Source of the DNA: Owenia fusiformis
Taxonomy: Eukaryota; Annelida; Polychaeta; Sabellida; Oweniidae
Reading direction: 5' to 3'
DNA length: 64,000 bases
NCBI GenBank assembly: GCA_903813345.2
Contig: CAIIXF020000008.1
Coordinates: forward strand, 1,001,341-1,065,340
In this document: in pieces, positions 11,455 to 24,713 of the stretch
Numbering within the stretch: the first letter of the stretch is position 1
Layout of the letters: each line of letters opens with the position of its first letter
Made by a program: the position numbers and the translations under genes
Notes under the pieces: model-generated
Told to the model about the DNA's origin: nothing
What the model saw: the letters and a program-made list of their open reading frames with translations, nothing else
Database searches by the model: none

Positions 11455-14400
11455 CGTGCAGTATGGCAAGTGATTTTAGACGGTCATATCTTTCACCATG
11501 AGTTCTTTCTGGGCATAAATACAGTGTTTTTTATTAAAACAATATGTTTTCTTCAAGTGAAGTACCCACGATGATAAAAATATCAATCGAACAATTCGAA
11601 AATTTATGAATAGGGACCCCATGTCAACATTTTTTTTCAAAATTTCAAAATATTGAACCTATTTACTCAAAAGAGGATCTCCCTTTTCTGATTTTTATTG
11701 CATGAAAAGATTATTCAACAAGGGGTCTAAAACATCTTCAAAAATATAATTGTATTGAAAGTCTAGTTTTGAAGGTATCAATTTTTGATGACCAAATTGA
11801 TGCTGAAAACAATGGATAGCACGAGTTTTCCCTATTAGTTCAGTCAGAATGTGGGTTTGAGCGTGCGTCCGGAGGGATTTTATGAGACATATTTTTTTGT
11901 GTTACTAGTATGTTTTTACATGTTTCTATGAATTATTGGACTTTGGTTTTTCAGCTTTTAGATTTGACAGCCATTTTACCCCCCATGGGCTGCAATTTGG
12001 ACCCCTACTATGAAATTGGTCTACAACTCCAAGAATACTTTGTGTCATGGATCCATATTACCAGGGTATATTGGCATGGGGTAGCTTGATGTGTCATAAA
12101 AATTTCATGTCTGATGCTTTGTTGGTTGCTATGGAAACGGATAAAACATACCTTGCGCACCTCAATTTTCAGGGCATTTTTTCAGGAAGGACAAAGAAAA
12201 TAAGCTTATACTAAGTCTCTGATTTGGAGGGAAGGTATAAAATGTGCATAGAAAACATCTAAAATCTATAACCAATAATTCTGAGTAAAGACTAATGCAT
12301 TAAATATCAGATTTTGGTTTCATATGGGTCCATGACTCACATAGGGGTCTATTTCATCCATTCGGACCCTAGCATTGGATGGATGCTATAACTTTTGAAT
12401 TAAGGCAGATAAAGATCTCATATTTTCAGATCTTAGAGAATGATTGATTTTGGGTATTGTAGCAGACTTTTGGTCTTGGTATATGATTTTTTGCCATGGT
12501 AACCAGATTGTTACTAAATATCCCCCCCCCCCCATTGAATCGTTACTATTACTAAAAAAATACATAGATATTGTCTTTCAGATATGTATTAATGGTCAAT
12601 CTTGTACTCAATTTTGGGACTTGGTTCATCATTAGTTGCTTGCTATGGTAATATAAGTTTTCAAATTAACATTTTATTCAAATAACTCTTAAAACAGTGA
12701 AAGAAAAGATAAAATAACTTTTTGCTATTTTATTAGCAGTTTGAGCATTTGTAAGACTTATAATGATTATGCATTACATATAAGAACTTCTATTATGGTA
12801 GGATAAGGCTCTTATGCACTTACATCTTTACTCATTATATTTTATTTGCAGTGTGAAAATTTGTAAAATTTTCATGATTAAACATAATACATGTACATAA
12901 GAACTTCTATTATAGGAGGATAAGGTCTTATAATGCACTCACATTTTTATTCATCATTTTCAAAGACCTCCTTTTGCAAAATGTCAATGATTTCAATTGG
13001 TAGGAAAGATTCTTTGGACCATAGTGGTGTTATTGTTTGATCATCAGATTTGGTCCATCCATGAAGTGTTGGGCTGGGAACATTAGGTTTGGGTTGATGT
13101 GAATTTTTCCAGATGTATGTTTGATAGTTTACTATTTTCACATGTTGCTCTAGGCTGTCTTTGCATGGAGGAAGAGTAGTGAGATCCACACCCTCAAAAC
13201 TAACCACTGTATCATGTGTTGAAGAAAATCGTGTTTGGAATAGGTCATATCTCAATCTGTTGATGTCAGTTATATTGGTGAGGCGGTTGTTAAGTTTGCA
13301 GGTGAATGCCTCAACTTTGCTGATAATGTTTTCATTGATATCTAAGCTGTTTCCTATTGAGGAAAACATCGATCATCTTGGAAAAGTGGATCAAAATCAG
13401 AAAGACATCAGAGTCTACTGAGCGTACCACAATAGGCCTGTTTTCCTCTTTTGCTTGAAACATCATATGTGATATCATCTTTGTGTCAGCTTCCTCATGT
13501 GTACTCTGTAACTCTTCGACTTCAACTGTTCTTACTTTTGTTCCATCTGAGGTAAGAAGATGGACCACACCTCTATCACTGAAATACAGTTTCCTCCCTT
13601 CTATTCTTTTGGCATATGTTTTCCACTGTTCAAGGAGAAAGGTAATGAGGTTTTCCTTATTTTGTGAGTGTCGTAAAAACTCCTTCCACGATTTAGGAGT
13701 TTTAGTGTTCGGTCCCCCAAGAATTGTATGTTGTGATCTTCCTCTTCTGTGTCTCTCTATGTCTTTGATTGATTCTTCCTTGTAGGAATCTGTGCAAAAA
13801 TGGACAGTTGAATTCTTTGGAAGCATGTGGAACAGATGTTGGGCCAATTCACCAAACGTTGGGGGAGGCGTATCTATCTGGTGGAAGAGCATATTTCCAT
13901 CAATGATGTGTGCAGCATCAGCTGGTACAGTAGGAAGAACTGGTACATCTTTCTCTAGTTCTCTGGCTAGCACACTTTTGGGTGTTTTTACTAGAGAGCC
14001 GTCAGGGTGGGACAGAGACCAAGGTTCTGGGCTTAGAGAGTATGTAAACATCTTTTCAATATCAAGATTATAATTCTGTGTTAGGTTGAGTAATTGTCCA
14101 AACAGATTTCGCGATGCACTCAGTTCAAGTTTCTTATTGTCAGATGTTGTCAGTTTGGTTTTTACAGCTGCTGATTTGAAGGTTGGGACTTTCAGTTTCT
14201 TGCAGCTAGCGTACAAATCTGTTGTACATTCTTCCAGTCTTGTTTTTATGAATTCTTCTTTGGCCTTACATCCCCTCTCAAGGGCTGTGACAAGGTCTTG
14301 AACTTCATTCGGTGCACTTACACCAGATGAAATTGATACCAAATGTGGAGTCTTGAAAGAAAATTGATTAATCATACTTTCAATTGCAGTCATCAGTCTT

Positions 14401-17400
14401 GACTTTCTCTTCAGAAGACTTTGTATTTGATACTGTGAGATCTCTATGGGTAGTTTCATCTGAATCACCACTTAGGCCTGTCCACTCTGATTGATTCAGT
14501 GAAGGATGCTCGCTCGCTCCTGGACACACACCATCTTCTATAAGCCCCTATGTTTGTACTGAAGCCTATTATCCCTCCTTTTGTCTTGGCAGCGCAGTTT
14601 ATGGTCTGCTCAATGGTAATATCCACCATATTCCTGCTACATGGGATATCTGACTTTCCTACGGATAGGCCATTCTTTCTGAGTAGTTCCTCAGCTCCAG
14701 GGTGAGTTGTTTCTATGCTTAGCAGGGTGAGATATTGAAATGTGGCAAACCTTGAATAGTTGTGGTGGTCAACGGCAAAGAATGTGTCAAGAAGTGGTTG
14801 GTAAGATGCCACATGAAGATCTAAGTTGTTCTCTTTTGTAGCGCGTATAAACAGCAGAAGGCTTGAGACACAATCTGCATACTGTAACCAGAACTGCTGT
14901 GTCTTCCCTGCCTTTCCTGTTCTAATGTTGGTCATGAAGATATTGAGATTTTCTAGAAGTGTTTTAACATCTTGCTTTTCTAAGGTTTCCATGAGGAGCT
15001 CCCTGGATATTGTTGAAGATAGAGTCTGGAGTACAGTTCTAACATCACAAGATAAATTGTATTGTTCAAAGAACTGGTTCAGAAGAAGCCTCATTATGGC
15101 TTCATATACAGACTTGTGAACAGACATGGCATGGTTGTAATGTTTTCCTTTCATTACAGCATCAATGGAGCCACTTGCACAAATCTCTGACTGAAGCAAC
15201 ACCTCTTCAAAACCTGAATGAGTGATGAATTTGCCCAGGGCTGATAAATAGGCACAAACAAGGTGAAACCCGCCAAGTAGAACAATGGCTGAACTGAACT
15301 GGGGTGTTTGCCACACTATGTTGAAAGCCTTTTTTGCTGCTGCAAGGTCCATAGTTATGATGGGGTAGGTCTGACCAACCTCCCTTGTTCCATCCAGTGC
15401 AATCTTTATGCACTCATACACTGTGGCATTCTCTGTGATGGCAGACATAATGGGTGGAAGATACTCTATTGTTGATTTTCTTGGGCCTTCACTTGATGTA
15501 AGTCCTGTCAATGAGACCCAGCCGGCCCATCCTGGTACAATTTGGTTTTCAGATGAGAAGTGTCGACAAAGGATCCAAATAAGATCTTCTGATTTTGCCT
15601 ATCGTATGTTGACTCAAAGTTGACAAACGGCTCAGGAGGCTCTGCCTGTTTCTTCATGTAACATGGAGGCAGTTCTTTTGTTTCAACAACTACTGATGCC
15701 TTGACTTTCTTTGGTCTCACTGACTGAGGAGTAAGTACAGGGGGAGGGTTAAGACCATCATTATCATCTGTCATTTCAGGAGGGACATGGGGAATTACAC
15801 TCTTCTGTTGTATAACAATACCATGGGTTGAGTGAGTTGTCCCAGCACCAGTTTGGGTCTCTTCATTTAAATCGAAGTTGTCAAAGCAGAATATTAGCAC
15901 ATCATTGAGTGGTATTGATAATGTAGGTGGAATGAGGGATATTTGATTCTGAACCTTCTCACAAAAAGCAGTTTCAATTTCAAGAACATTAGTGTATGTG
16001 ACACAATGACCTAACCTATTCAAAAGCTGCACAAGCTGTTTGCTACCTGTCATATGGTGCACAGATATGGCTAAAAGCTGGTGTTTAGGAGGTATTTGAT
16101 ACCACATCTTGTTACAAGAACAGTAAATAATGTCCTGTGAAATTGAATTTATATAACATGTTTGCTTTTTGTCTTGTGTTTCTGATTTACCACATAAAAT
16201 AATAGTCAATAATAGTTCAAGATTCTTTGGCACTGATGAGTTCATTTTGCCCATAAGTTCATCCACATTTGGAGGCCATGTAGGTTCTTTATTTGCTCGA
16301 CTGGCTTCAGATATTTCATTGTGAACTATATTTGCTGTTTTCTTTATTAGTTCATCACTGTTCATGTTGACATAGTTGTAGCTGGACTCTATGAGATCAT
16401 TAACAGTCAGATTGGAATTGTAGATATATTCAGTTTTATCTGATAGATAGAACTTGACATCATCACCATATCGATACATAATACTGTTCTTTATCCTAGA
16501 GGGCCTGACATGCTTCAATGCATTATTGTTCACCTTTTCTTTGTACCATAGTGTTAATTGATCCAATGTCACAATTTTGTTTTCAGCTATTACTTTTTGA
16601 TCAATATATTCATAGATGTGAAGCACATGATAGTCATCCATCTCTTCAGTTTTGTCACCATTATTGTCATTCGAACATCTTGTGTAGGCTCTCCTACAAC
16701 TACTATGATACATCGCCTCATATGCAATAAGATCACGATCACCAACTTTTGATAATAAGGCCCAATCTTCTTTCTTCTTAATTGATTGAATAATGGTTTC
16801 CATGGCACTTTTTGTCAAACATTGTATTAAAGTGTCGTTTTTATTTCCTTTCAAGTATTTTATATGTTTGTCACAGAATAGACATTCTTTGTCTGAGAAT
16901 AAGTGTTTGGGCCTGCTACTTAGAGGTGCTGGGCTTGTGCTTGAACTGGGCCTTTTTCTTAATAGTAGATGGTCTGACATGTTGGACCTTAAAGGAAATC
17001 AGAACTTTTTCTAAATCAAAAAATTACTAAACTGTATGCAGTTTCTATATTCTATACAAGGCTATCAGAGTATTTTTTATTAATTATGATTTATGATAAA
17101 CATTTTGAATTCAGGTCACACATGGGTGAAGATTTCTTAAGATATCTTAAAATTCTAATTGAATTGCTCTTTTATAATAAGAACATTGCACAAGTAGCTA
17201 AAGTAACTGAAAAAATAGAAAATATGCTTGATCTTACCTATTATATGAGCTATATTTTGAATATTATTCAAAAAACCATGTGTTTCTATACTTTTAAACC
17301 TCCTTTTTTGGAGAGTCATGACAAGCCACATGTGAATTTTCATAACTTATCAATGACATTTTCTGAACTAATTTACAAATCAAGTATTGAAGTATTATTA

Positions 17401-18500
17401 AAATCAAAATTGTAGTATATTATAAATGTAAGATTCAATATAATAACGACATAATACAATACTGCATGGCATACTACTGTATGGTAGTGTTTAACTAGTT
17501 ACCATGGCAACCAATCTCATTCCAAGTCCCAACATCTGATACAATACCCAAAATCAATCATTCTCTAAGATCTGAAAATATGAGATCTGTATCTGCCTTA
17601 ATTCAAAAGTTATAGCATCCATCCAATGCTAGGGTCCGAATGGATGAAATAGACCCCTATGTGAGTCATGGACCCATAGGAAACCAAAATCTGAGATTTA
17701 ATGCATTAATCTTTACTCAGAATTATTGGTTATAGATTTTAGATGTTTTCTATGCACATTTTATACCTTCCCTCCAAATCAGAGACTTAGTATAAGCTTA
17801 TTTTCTTTGTCCTTCCTGAAAAATGCCCTGAAAATTGAGGTGCGCAAGGTATGTTTTATCCGTTTCCATAGCAACCAACAAAGCATCAGACATGAAATTT
17901 TTATGACACATCAAGCTACCCCATGCCAATATACCCTGGTAATATGGATTCATTCCACAAAGTATTCTTGGAGTTGTAGACCAATTTCATAGTAGGGGTC
18001 CAAATTGCAGCCCAAGGGGGGTAAAATGGCTGTCAAATCTAAAAGCTGAAAAAAGTCCAATAATTCATAGAAACATGTAAAAACATACTAGTAACACAAA
18101 AAAATATTTCTCATAAAATCCCTCCGGACGCACGCTCAAACCCACATTCTGACTGAACTATATGGGAAGATAACATGGGATATGTGGTTTTTAACTTTAA
18201 CGCATTTCAATACGCATCCCCTTTTCAGAAATTGTTAATATAGTATAGAAGAAACTTTTGATATGTTTAAATTGAGAAAAGCAAGATCCTCTTTTTAGAA
18301 AATAAGCCTAACATTTTTTTTAAAGGGCCAGGGTGGGGCTCTAATCCATAATTTTTCAGAGAGTTGGATTGATATTTTACTATCATGGGGACTTCACTTG
18401 AAAGAAAACATATTGTTTTAATAAAAAACATTGTTTTTATGGCCAGAAAGTACTCATGGTGTAAGATATGATTGTCTAAAATCACTTGCCATACTGCACA
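11455..18500. mobile_element. Large DNA transposon with about 1 kb inverted arms
   Basis: 11455-12512 is repeated as its reverse complement at about 17498-18500. Strongly matching landmarks are TATTAAAACAATATGTTTTC (near the outer ends), GAATGTGGGTTTGAGCGTGC, the GACCCCTACTATGAAATTGG block and GAATGATTGATTTTGGGTAT. The segment about 130-250 bp from the outer ends has diverged. The right arm runs into the N gap at 18501, so the true terminus and target duplication are hidden. Between the arms lies one broken minus-strand gene (12947-16980). About 430 bp on the left (12513-12946) and 500 bp on the right (16981-17497) of non-coding AT-rich DNA flank it. Confidence 0.8.
12947..16980 (-). pseudogene. 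Academ-like transposase with FEN1/XPG-like nuclease, frameshifted
   Basis: Four overlapping minus-strand frames (15508-16980, 14465-15511, 13332-14471 and 12947-13369) follow one another as parts of one protein. The first begins with a zinc-cluster-like region (CLFC near residue 33, YHSSC near residue 91) and ends with an acidic motif FDNFD that could supply a catalytic Asp. The second has IITMDLAAAKKAF. The third has a FEN1/XPG-like (PIN-type) nuclease signature: IIDGNMLFH near residue 190, HEEADTKM, then VDSDVFLIL. The fourth has the family's C-terminal DLTTLPPC and HGWTK blocks. A transposase plus an XPG-type nuclease fits the Academ superfamily as I know it. The assignment is from memory, so it is moderate. 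Joins near 15515, 14470 and 13350 are frameshifts. At the last one, residues expected between the nuclease motif and the C-terminal block appear deleted. The copy is dead or non-autonomous. Confidence 0.65.
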
Positions 18501-19000
18501 NNNNNNNNNNNNNNNNNNNNNNNNNNNNNNNNNNNNNNNNNNNNNNNNNNNNNNNNNNNNNNNNNNNNNNNNNNNNNNNNNNNNNNNNNNNNNNNNNNNN
18601 NNNNNNNNNNNNNNNNNNNNNNNNNNNNNNNNNNNNNNNNNNNNNNNNNNNNNNNNNNNNNNNNNNNNNNNNNNNNNNNNNNNNNNNNNNNNNNNNNNNN
18701 NNNNNNNNNNNNNNNNNNNNNNNNNNNNNNNNNNNNNNNNNNNNNNNNNNNNNNNNNNNNNNNNNNNNNNNNNNNNNNNNNNNNNNNNNNNNNNNNNNNN
18801 NNNNNNNNNNNNNNNNNNNNNNNNNNNNNNNNNNNNNNNNNNNNNNNNNNNNNNNNNNNNNNNNNNNNNNNNNNNNNNNNNNNNNNNNNNNNNNNNNNNN
18901 NNNNNNNNNNNNNNNNNNNNNNNNNNNNNNNNNNNNNNNNNNNNNNNNNNNNNNNNNNNNNNNNNNNNNNNNNNNNNNNNNNNNNNNNNNNNNNNNNNNN
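18501..19000. other. Assembly gap, 500 N
   Basis: This is exactly 500 N, a conventional fixed-size gap. It truncates the right arm of the large transposon. Confidence 0.98.
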
Positions 19001-22000
19001 ATTTTCCCAACTAATGTTACTTTAGCAATATTCCGGACACTTACCTCTTTTCCAAGTTTCCCCCCTGTTGTCTATTTAATAACCAGAATGGAAAGTATTA
19101 ACTGGCTAGAGTAGGGGTCTTGTTTTTTTTATTACAGCATTAACTGACTAATGGAATTATATATCGATGAATATGAGAAACTAAGTAATGAAACTGCATT
19201 TATAATACTTTTAAATAGTATTTCCTTAGTCATATAGTACATTTCCATATCATCAAAGGGTCATTAGTACCAGATAATCTTTCAATGAATGATCTCTCCT
19301 ACGGGGTTTGTACTTAAGAATAAATACCTTACTATCTCTAGGAACGTTTTTACATGCATAATTTCAGTTATACGATTGTTTCAGAGCTTATTAAACATAA
19401 AATGTACATTTTCAGGGTAAGTGATCTGGTTTCCCCTGAATCGTGTGAGTTTATTTGTTCCATTAGCCATTTGTGATTGTCTTCTTTTGTTTTATTTGCC
19501 TATATGAGGAATTGTCGAGTTCCAAACAGGGTGAACATACGGTTTTACAATAGAGTTCTGCTATATATCAACCAGTAACATTTAAAATGTGAAGGCGCCT
19601 CAATGTGCACAGTGCTTTTCGACAGGTGCGAAATGAGTTTTTGGTCAGTAGTGTCCTTATTGGCGCGTTTACTGGAATTAGTTAAATGAACAGTTTCTAT
19701 GATTTCTAGAAATATAGTTTCATATTTTGTATGATGATGAATTTAATTTTATTTGGGATGGTGGGGGTTATTTAATATTATCATTGTGTTTACAGATCTT
19801 TTTGTTTTTATTAATCATCTTTCTTAAAATTTATACATGCGAAAACTGCAAATATAATTTTTGAAAAGGCAAATCAAAAGCCAAAATGAAAGCAAGTACT
19901 TTTCTTAGATCGTGATAAAAAACAAATCAATGTAATAACACTTTTCTTGGTTTGTTGTTTCAAGAACAATTACATAATAATAAGACATCGTTTAACTTTT
20001 ACCAAACACAAAACAAACATAAACAAACATTCGTGGAACTTTCTGGACACCATTTGGTGAATCATATATGAACTATTTTGATTTGAAATCCAATCTGTGT
20101 GAATAAATGCTCGTTAAATGCAAGATATTCACGGGGTGAACTGCAATGACAATAACATTGTAGTTTTAAATCTGAATACAATTAATTCCTCTAATATATT
20201 AATTCTCAATGGCGTATGTTAGATTAATTAACGATTGTTGAATCTGTCGAAATGACACCATTTCGACAGATTTGTCAACTTTCAATTATATACCTTTGAA
20301 TAGAATTACAGTGTGGTTCATTTATTAGAAGTCGGTATTTGTCTCGGGAAAGGTTATGCAATTGGAGTATACACAAATAGACTCCCTGCGCATATGCGTA
20401 TTAACATACAGATACGAATATTAGTGAGAAATTGTCATTATTAACCGAGAATTGAGAAGATCTTATTACAAGAATATGTATAGTCGAGGGCATCTACTCT
20501 CATTAGCCTTGTAAACGGAGCAGATAAACCACAGAAATTGAAACAAGAAATGTAAAAGAATGCCTATTATTGAGCTTGATGACGCGATCATAAGAATCAT
20601 GACAAAATCCTACTCATTTGGAAGCTTGGAATTATACTGAATTATTACCTCTACAGCTTACATCGTCTAATGAGAATAAGTCAAACGTCACACGGGAATT
20701 ATACTTAATGGTCATTACAATACAAATTGTGGGTCTAAAGACAAGCTTCAGAAGGACAGATGGGTATTAGCTGACATAAGATCCAAAAGGAATAATAACA
20801 AAAGACTTTTGAATCCAGAATGGTAAGAATACAAACTTTAATATTTTTGATGTTTTTCTCATTGATTGATAATGAATATCTTGTGATTAAAATGTAAATT
20901 ATTTTATATAGTTCAAAATGCTTTTTTATTTATTTATTTTATTCTATTATGTTTCCATATTAGAATTATTGAAAATGACATTGACATGTCATATTTTCAT
21001 CCGGACTTTTAGAGATCTTAGATTTTTAGGTTTTGCCAATTCTGCATTCGTATCACATTTTTGAGTTTTTGAAGCTAGCATCCTAAAAAGACACATGACT
21101 ATCATTATCCGAGAACATGTTGCTATGGTTGTTGGTCGCTATAGTTTAGTGCTTCTTAAATATATTTCTATTCTTCAAATATCACTGCTTTCAGACTGGA
21201 AAACCTTGGATTTCATGTGTATAGTAAGGGTATCAAGAAAAGCTTAAATGCTTACAATGAAACAAAATAAAAAACTAAAAAACAAAGTGCTGGTACCTCA
21301 AAAATATAAGCAAGAACAATGCAGACTCGACTACAGACGCAGATTGTCAACGATTTTTTGTCTTCGAGTAGTTTTAACAATATACTCATCAGAGTTAACA
21401 AATTGTACTTGCAAACAGAAACATTTTCTTTAAATCTATAGTTCATCGTGATGTTGCTCTCTAATAAAAATGAATGGGCTTTGTTTTACAATGTACAGCG
21501 CATTACAAAAATTAATAATTTTCTGAGAGGACTCTTTCGTGGTAATGAGGAATAATTGGGATTTGATATAAGTCCACTTGTATGAGGTATTGCACTAATA
21601 CTTAGTTTATGAAAATAAAAGAAATATAAATTAAGGCCTAATGGGAAAAAAACATGAACTATTTCGTAAAAGCATAAGTGCAGATATTTCCTATGAAACC
21701 TTGTCAATGAATCCAATTATTGAGTGATAGTAGAGTCATAGCCTACATTGTGGATAATCTTATAATGTTTGTCATGCGGAAACCTTAAAGACATGGCTAT
21801 TAGGGTATAAGTGTTGCAATATACCTTTAGCTCTTTTGTTTAAAGCCATTATCACAATCTTTAGGTTTGTTCCATGTTGTAAAAGCGCTCGGAGAAGGGA
21901 CGAATTATTCTGAACCCTACAGAAATTTAGATTTAAAAGGGCTTTCAAAAGCCATGCCCTGTCTGCTGTAGGGGAAAGATAGAGGGGAAGGGTATACTTT

Positions 22001-22437
22001 GTGAAAATAACTTATTCACACCAGAGTCGCAACCACTTTTTTTTTACCTTTTATGTTATATCATTTATTTACTATTGTTCATGACTTTTAAAGTTATTTA
22101 GGGATATTTTCGACAAAAACACGTGAGGATGATTGCCAGTGTACCCCGCCCTTGCTTATCAAGAGATATGTGTGACCTCTAAATTTTAGTTTTAAATAAA
22201 TTCACGATTTTCCAAGCTACTAAAACACTGACAGTATCAAGCGAACCTTCGCATCAACGAGGGCGGATGATAAGTGTTGACATTGAATTAGACTACGTTA
22301 TAGCTGACGCAATGCTTTGATATTTAAACCTAATCAAACTTTAATAACTCCGGAGTATCATCATTTGTTCATATACCATGCGTAGGCACTACAATTCAAC
22401 GATATATTCCAACGCTTACATCATTAACCTTGTTCTA
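19001..22437. other. Gene-free stretch with one clean hairpin
   Basis: No supportable exon was found. A perfect 14-bp stem with a 4-nt loop lies at 20241-20272 (AATCTGTCGAAATG and its complement). 22225-22380 shares words with sequence flanking and inside the next element (for example GAGTATCATCATTTGTTCAT at 22352 and a near copy at 23775), which suggests older duplications. Confidence 0.4.
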
Positions 22438-24713
22438 TCACGCCTTACCATCGCGTAAGCAGGCGTCACCGTACAGCGTCAAAAAATAGCGGAGTACCGT
22501 TTTCTGTACGGTAACGCAAATTAACTGCTTTGAAGCAAAAACTATGACAAGGGTTTAAAAAAAATTAATTTGATGAAAACTAATACGATTTCATGTGAAA
22601 TAAAAACAGCATTCTGTTAGAAATGGTTTTAACTAACTGATTATGATAAACGTTTTACGAGCACTGTTCGGATTTTTTCTGAGTGAATCGGCCCACATAA
22701 TCGACCCAAGTGAACAAAAAGGTTGTTTTTTCACATTTCGTTTGGTTATTATTTTCCCTGCCGTCTGAGAGAATGGATTATTTTTTTGAGAAAATGTATT
22801 TATTGACTACACATTTTAGAACGGGCGAAGATTCAGCAAACAACTATGCATTATGTATATTTAAAAAAGATCAAATTTGAACGGTGACGCACCAGCTGTA
22901 CGGTGACGCCATGCTTTGATGAACTTACCCTACTATCACACCAAACTAGTTCTCACTACGTTCTCGAAAACGGGCCTCAACTGTGTACGAACGGACTGGA
23001 CGTACTAAGAACCGTTTGGGATCTATTTACAAACTTCATCGAACGTACTCGAACGGGTAGGTACTCTAGAACTTAGACAATGCTCAAAATGTTCTCGTGG
23101 TCGTCACGTTCTACAATTAGAACGAGTGACAACGTACTAACGACGAGCTGGACGTATTACGAACGGAACCGTCGTACTTCAATCCTACTAGGGATGTTTT
23201 AACAACGAGTTGAACTGTCTGAGGACGTGTTGAGAACGAGGTAGAACTCATTGCAAACGGGTTTAAACTGATTAAGAACGTATTTAACACTGCTTATGAA
23301 CGAGTTAGCAAAACTATAGCTATCACACCAAACAAGTTGCCACTGCGTTCTTCAAAACTGGTTCTAAACTGTGTGCGAACGGAATGAACGTAGTTACAAC
23401 TTTCTAAGGTCTATTTACGAACTTTATGAACGTTCTCAGACGGGAATGTGATTTTAGAATTTTGAATCGATTCAAAATTCGATTGCGACCATACCGTTCT
23501 GTTATCAGGTCATGATGACCTTCTAAACTAAGGGACGCATTCTACGGCGTTGCACACCGACGTGGTGCGACCTGAACGAACTGCGAACGAGATGGACGTA
23601 TTGAAGACTGTTTAAGAACGAAGAAGCTAATTATTTCAGACATATTTCCCGACCATAGCCAGATTGAGCCCGTTTTACGACGTTTTCGTAGGACTGGTAA
23701 GAACGGGTAAGAACGAGTTTGGTGTGATAGGGGGGTAAATGAGACTAAGATTGTATGAAATGGAAACTCTGGAGTATGATCATTTGTTCATATATAGCGC
23801 CGTTACATACATAATGGAAGGTTACTGGAAATGTATGATACGGTAAAGATCATGAAACCAAAAACTCTCTTGTTGCTATGTTATTGATGTTTTAAAACAA
23901 GGGATGTCACAAGTAAATCTCATCTTGCACGTGTGACTTTTTAGGATGAAAGATGCAATATATTGCATGGGGTAAAGATGGCTGTGTAGGCTATCTTTGT
24001 TAGTCATATGAGAAAAGTCTGGTTAAGTTCAAATGATACCAAAGCATTACGTCAACTTTCAAATAGTTAATTCCATGAAAACTAAAAATATCGAAATTGA
24101 TACTTCCTGTCCACCATCTTAAATGCGAAGGTGACGGCTGTAACCTTCGCTTGATACTTACCAGTGATAATGTACATGTAGATCTGACGCTTCTCTACCT
24201 CTTGTTCGAACAGTAAGCTTAGAGCTCTTCCTAAAATCTAAGGAAGCGTCACCGTACAGCTGATGCGTCACCGTACAGTTCTGATCTTTTTTGAATAAAT
24301 ACACTGAATGATTTTTTGCCGAATATTCATCTGTTCTAAAATGTGTAGATAACAAATACATATTCTCATAAAAATAATCCATACTCTCAGACGACAGGGA
24401 AAATAATAACCAAACGAAAAGTGAAAAAAACAACATTTTTCTCTCGAGTCGATTATGTGGGCCGATCCAGTCAGAAAAAATCCGAGCAGTGCTCGAAAAA
24501 CTTTTGTCATAATTAGAAAGTTAAAACCATTCTTGAGAATGCTGTTTTTATTACACCCGAAATCGTATTTATTTACGTCTAATTAATCTTTTTAAAACCC
24601 TCATTATAGTTTTTGCTTCAACTAAGTTAAATTTCGTCACCGTACAGAAAACTGTACTACTGTATTTTTTGACGCTGTACGGTGACGCCTGCTTACGCGA
24701 TGGTTAGGCGTGA
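22438..24713. mobile_element. TIR element with about 480-bp inverted arms (CACGCC family, locus 2)
   Basis: The left arm, 22438-22920, starts TCACGCCTTACCATCGCG. It returns as the reverse complement at about 24135-24713, ending CGCGATGGTTAGGCGTGA. The motif GCGTCACCGTACAG recurs near the outer ends and again at the inner edges (22880-22910 and 24245-24280), so each arm is bracketed by it. No convincing target duplication and no transposase were found. The frames at 24158-24510 are translations of the arm, not genes. A second element occupies the middle (22925-23738). Confidence 0.75.
22925..23738. mobile_element. Nested element rich in GAACG motifs
   Basis: The ends TTACCC..CTATCACACCAAACT (22925) and AGTTTGGTGTGATAG..GGGTAA (23738) are inverted repeats. 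The interior is studded with GAACG/CGTTC words and contains a partial internal duplication: CTATCACACCAAAC recurs at about 23323, followed by the same series of blocks. There is no coding capacity. It sits between the arms of the locus 2 element, where it appears to have inserted. Confidence 0.7.

Noticed and set aside
18267-19114. Long frames spanning 18501-19000
   Set aside because: They consist of N codons from the assembly gap. The same applies to frames over 42982-43481.
24158-24510. Two overlapping frames with hydrophobic starts (minus)
   Set aside because: They lie in the inverted arm of a transposon, and the matching left arm is not open in the same way.
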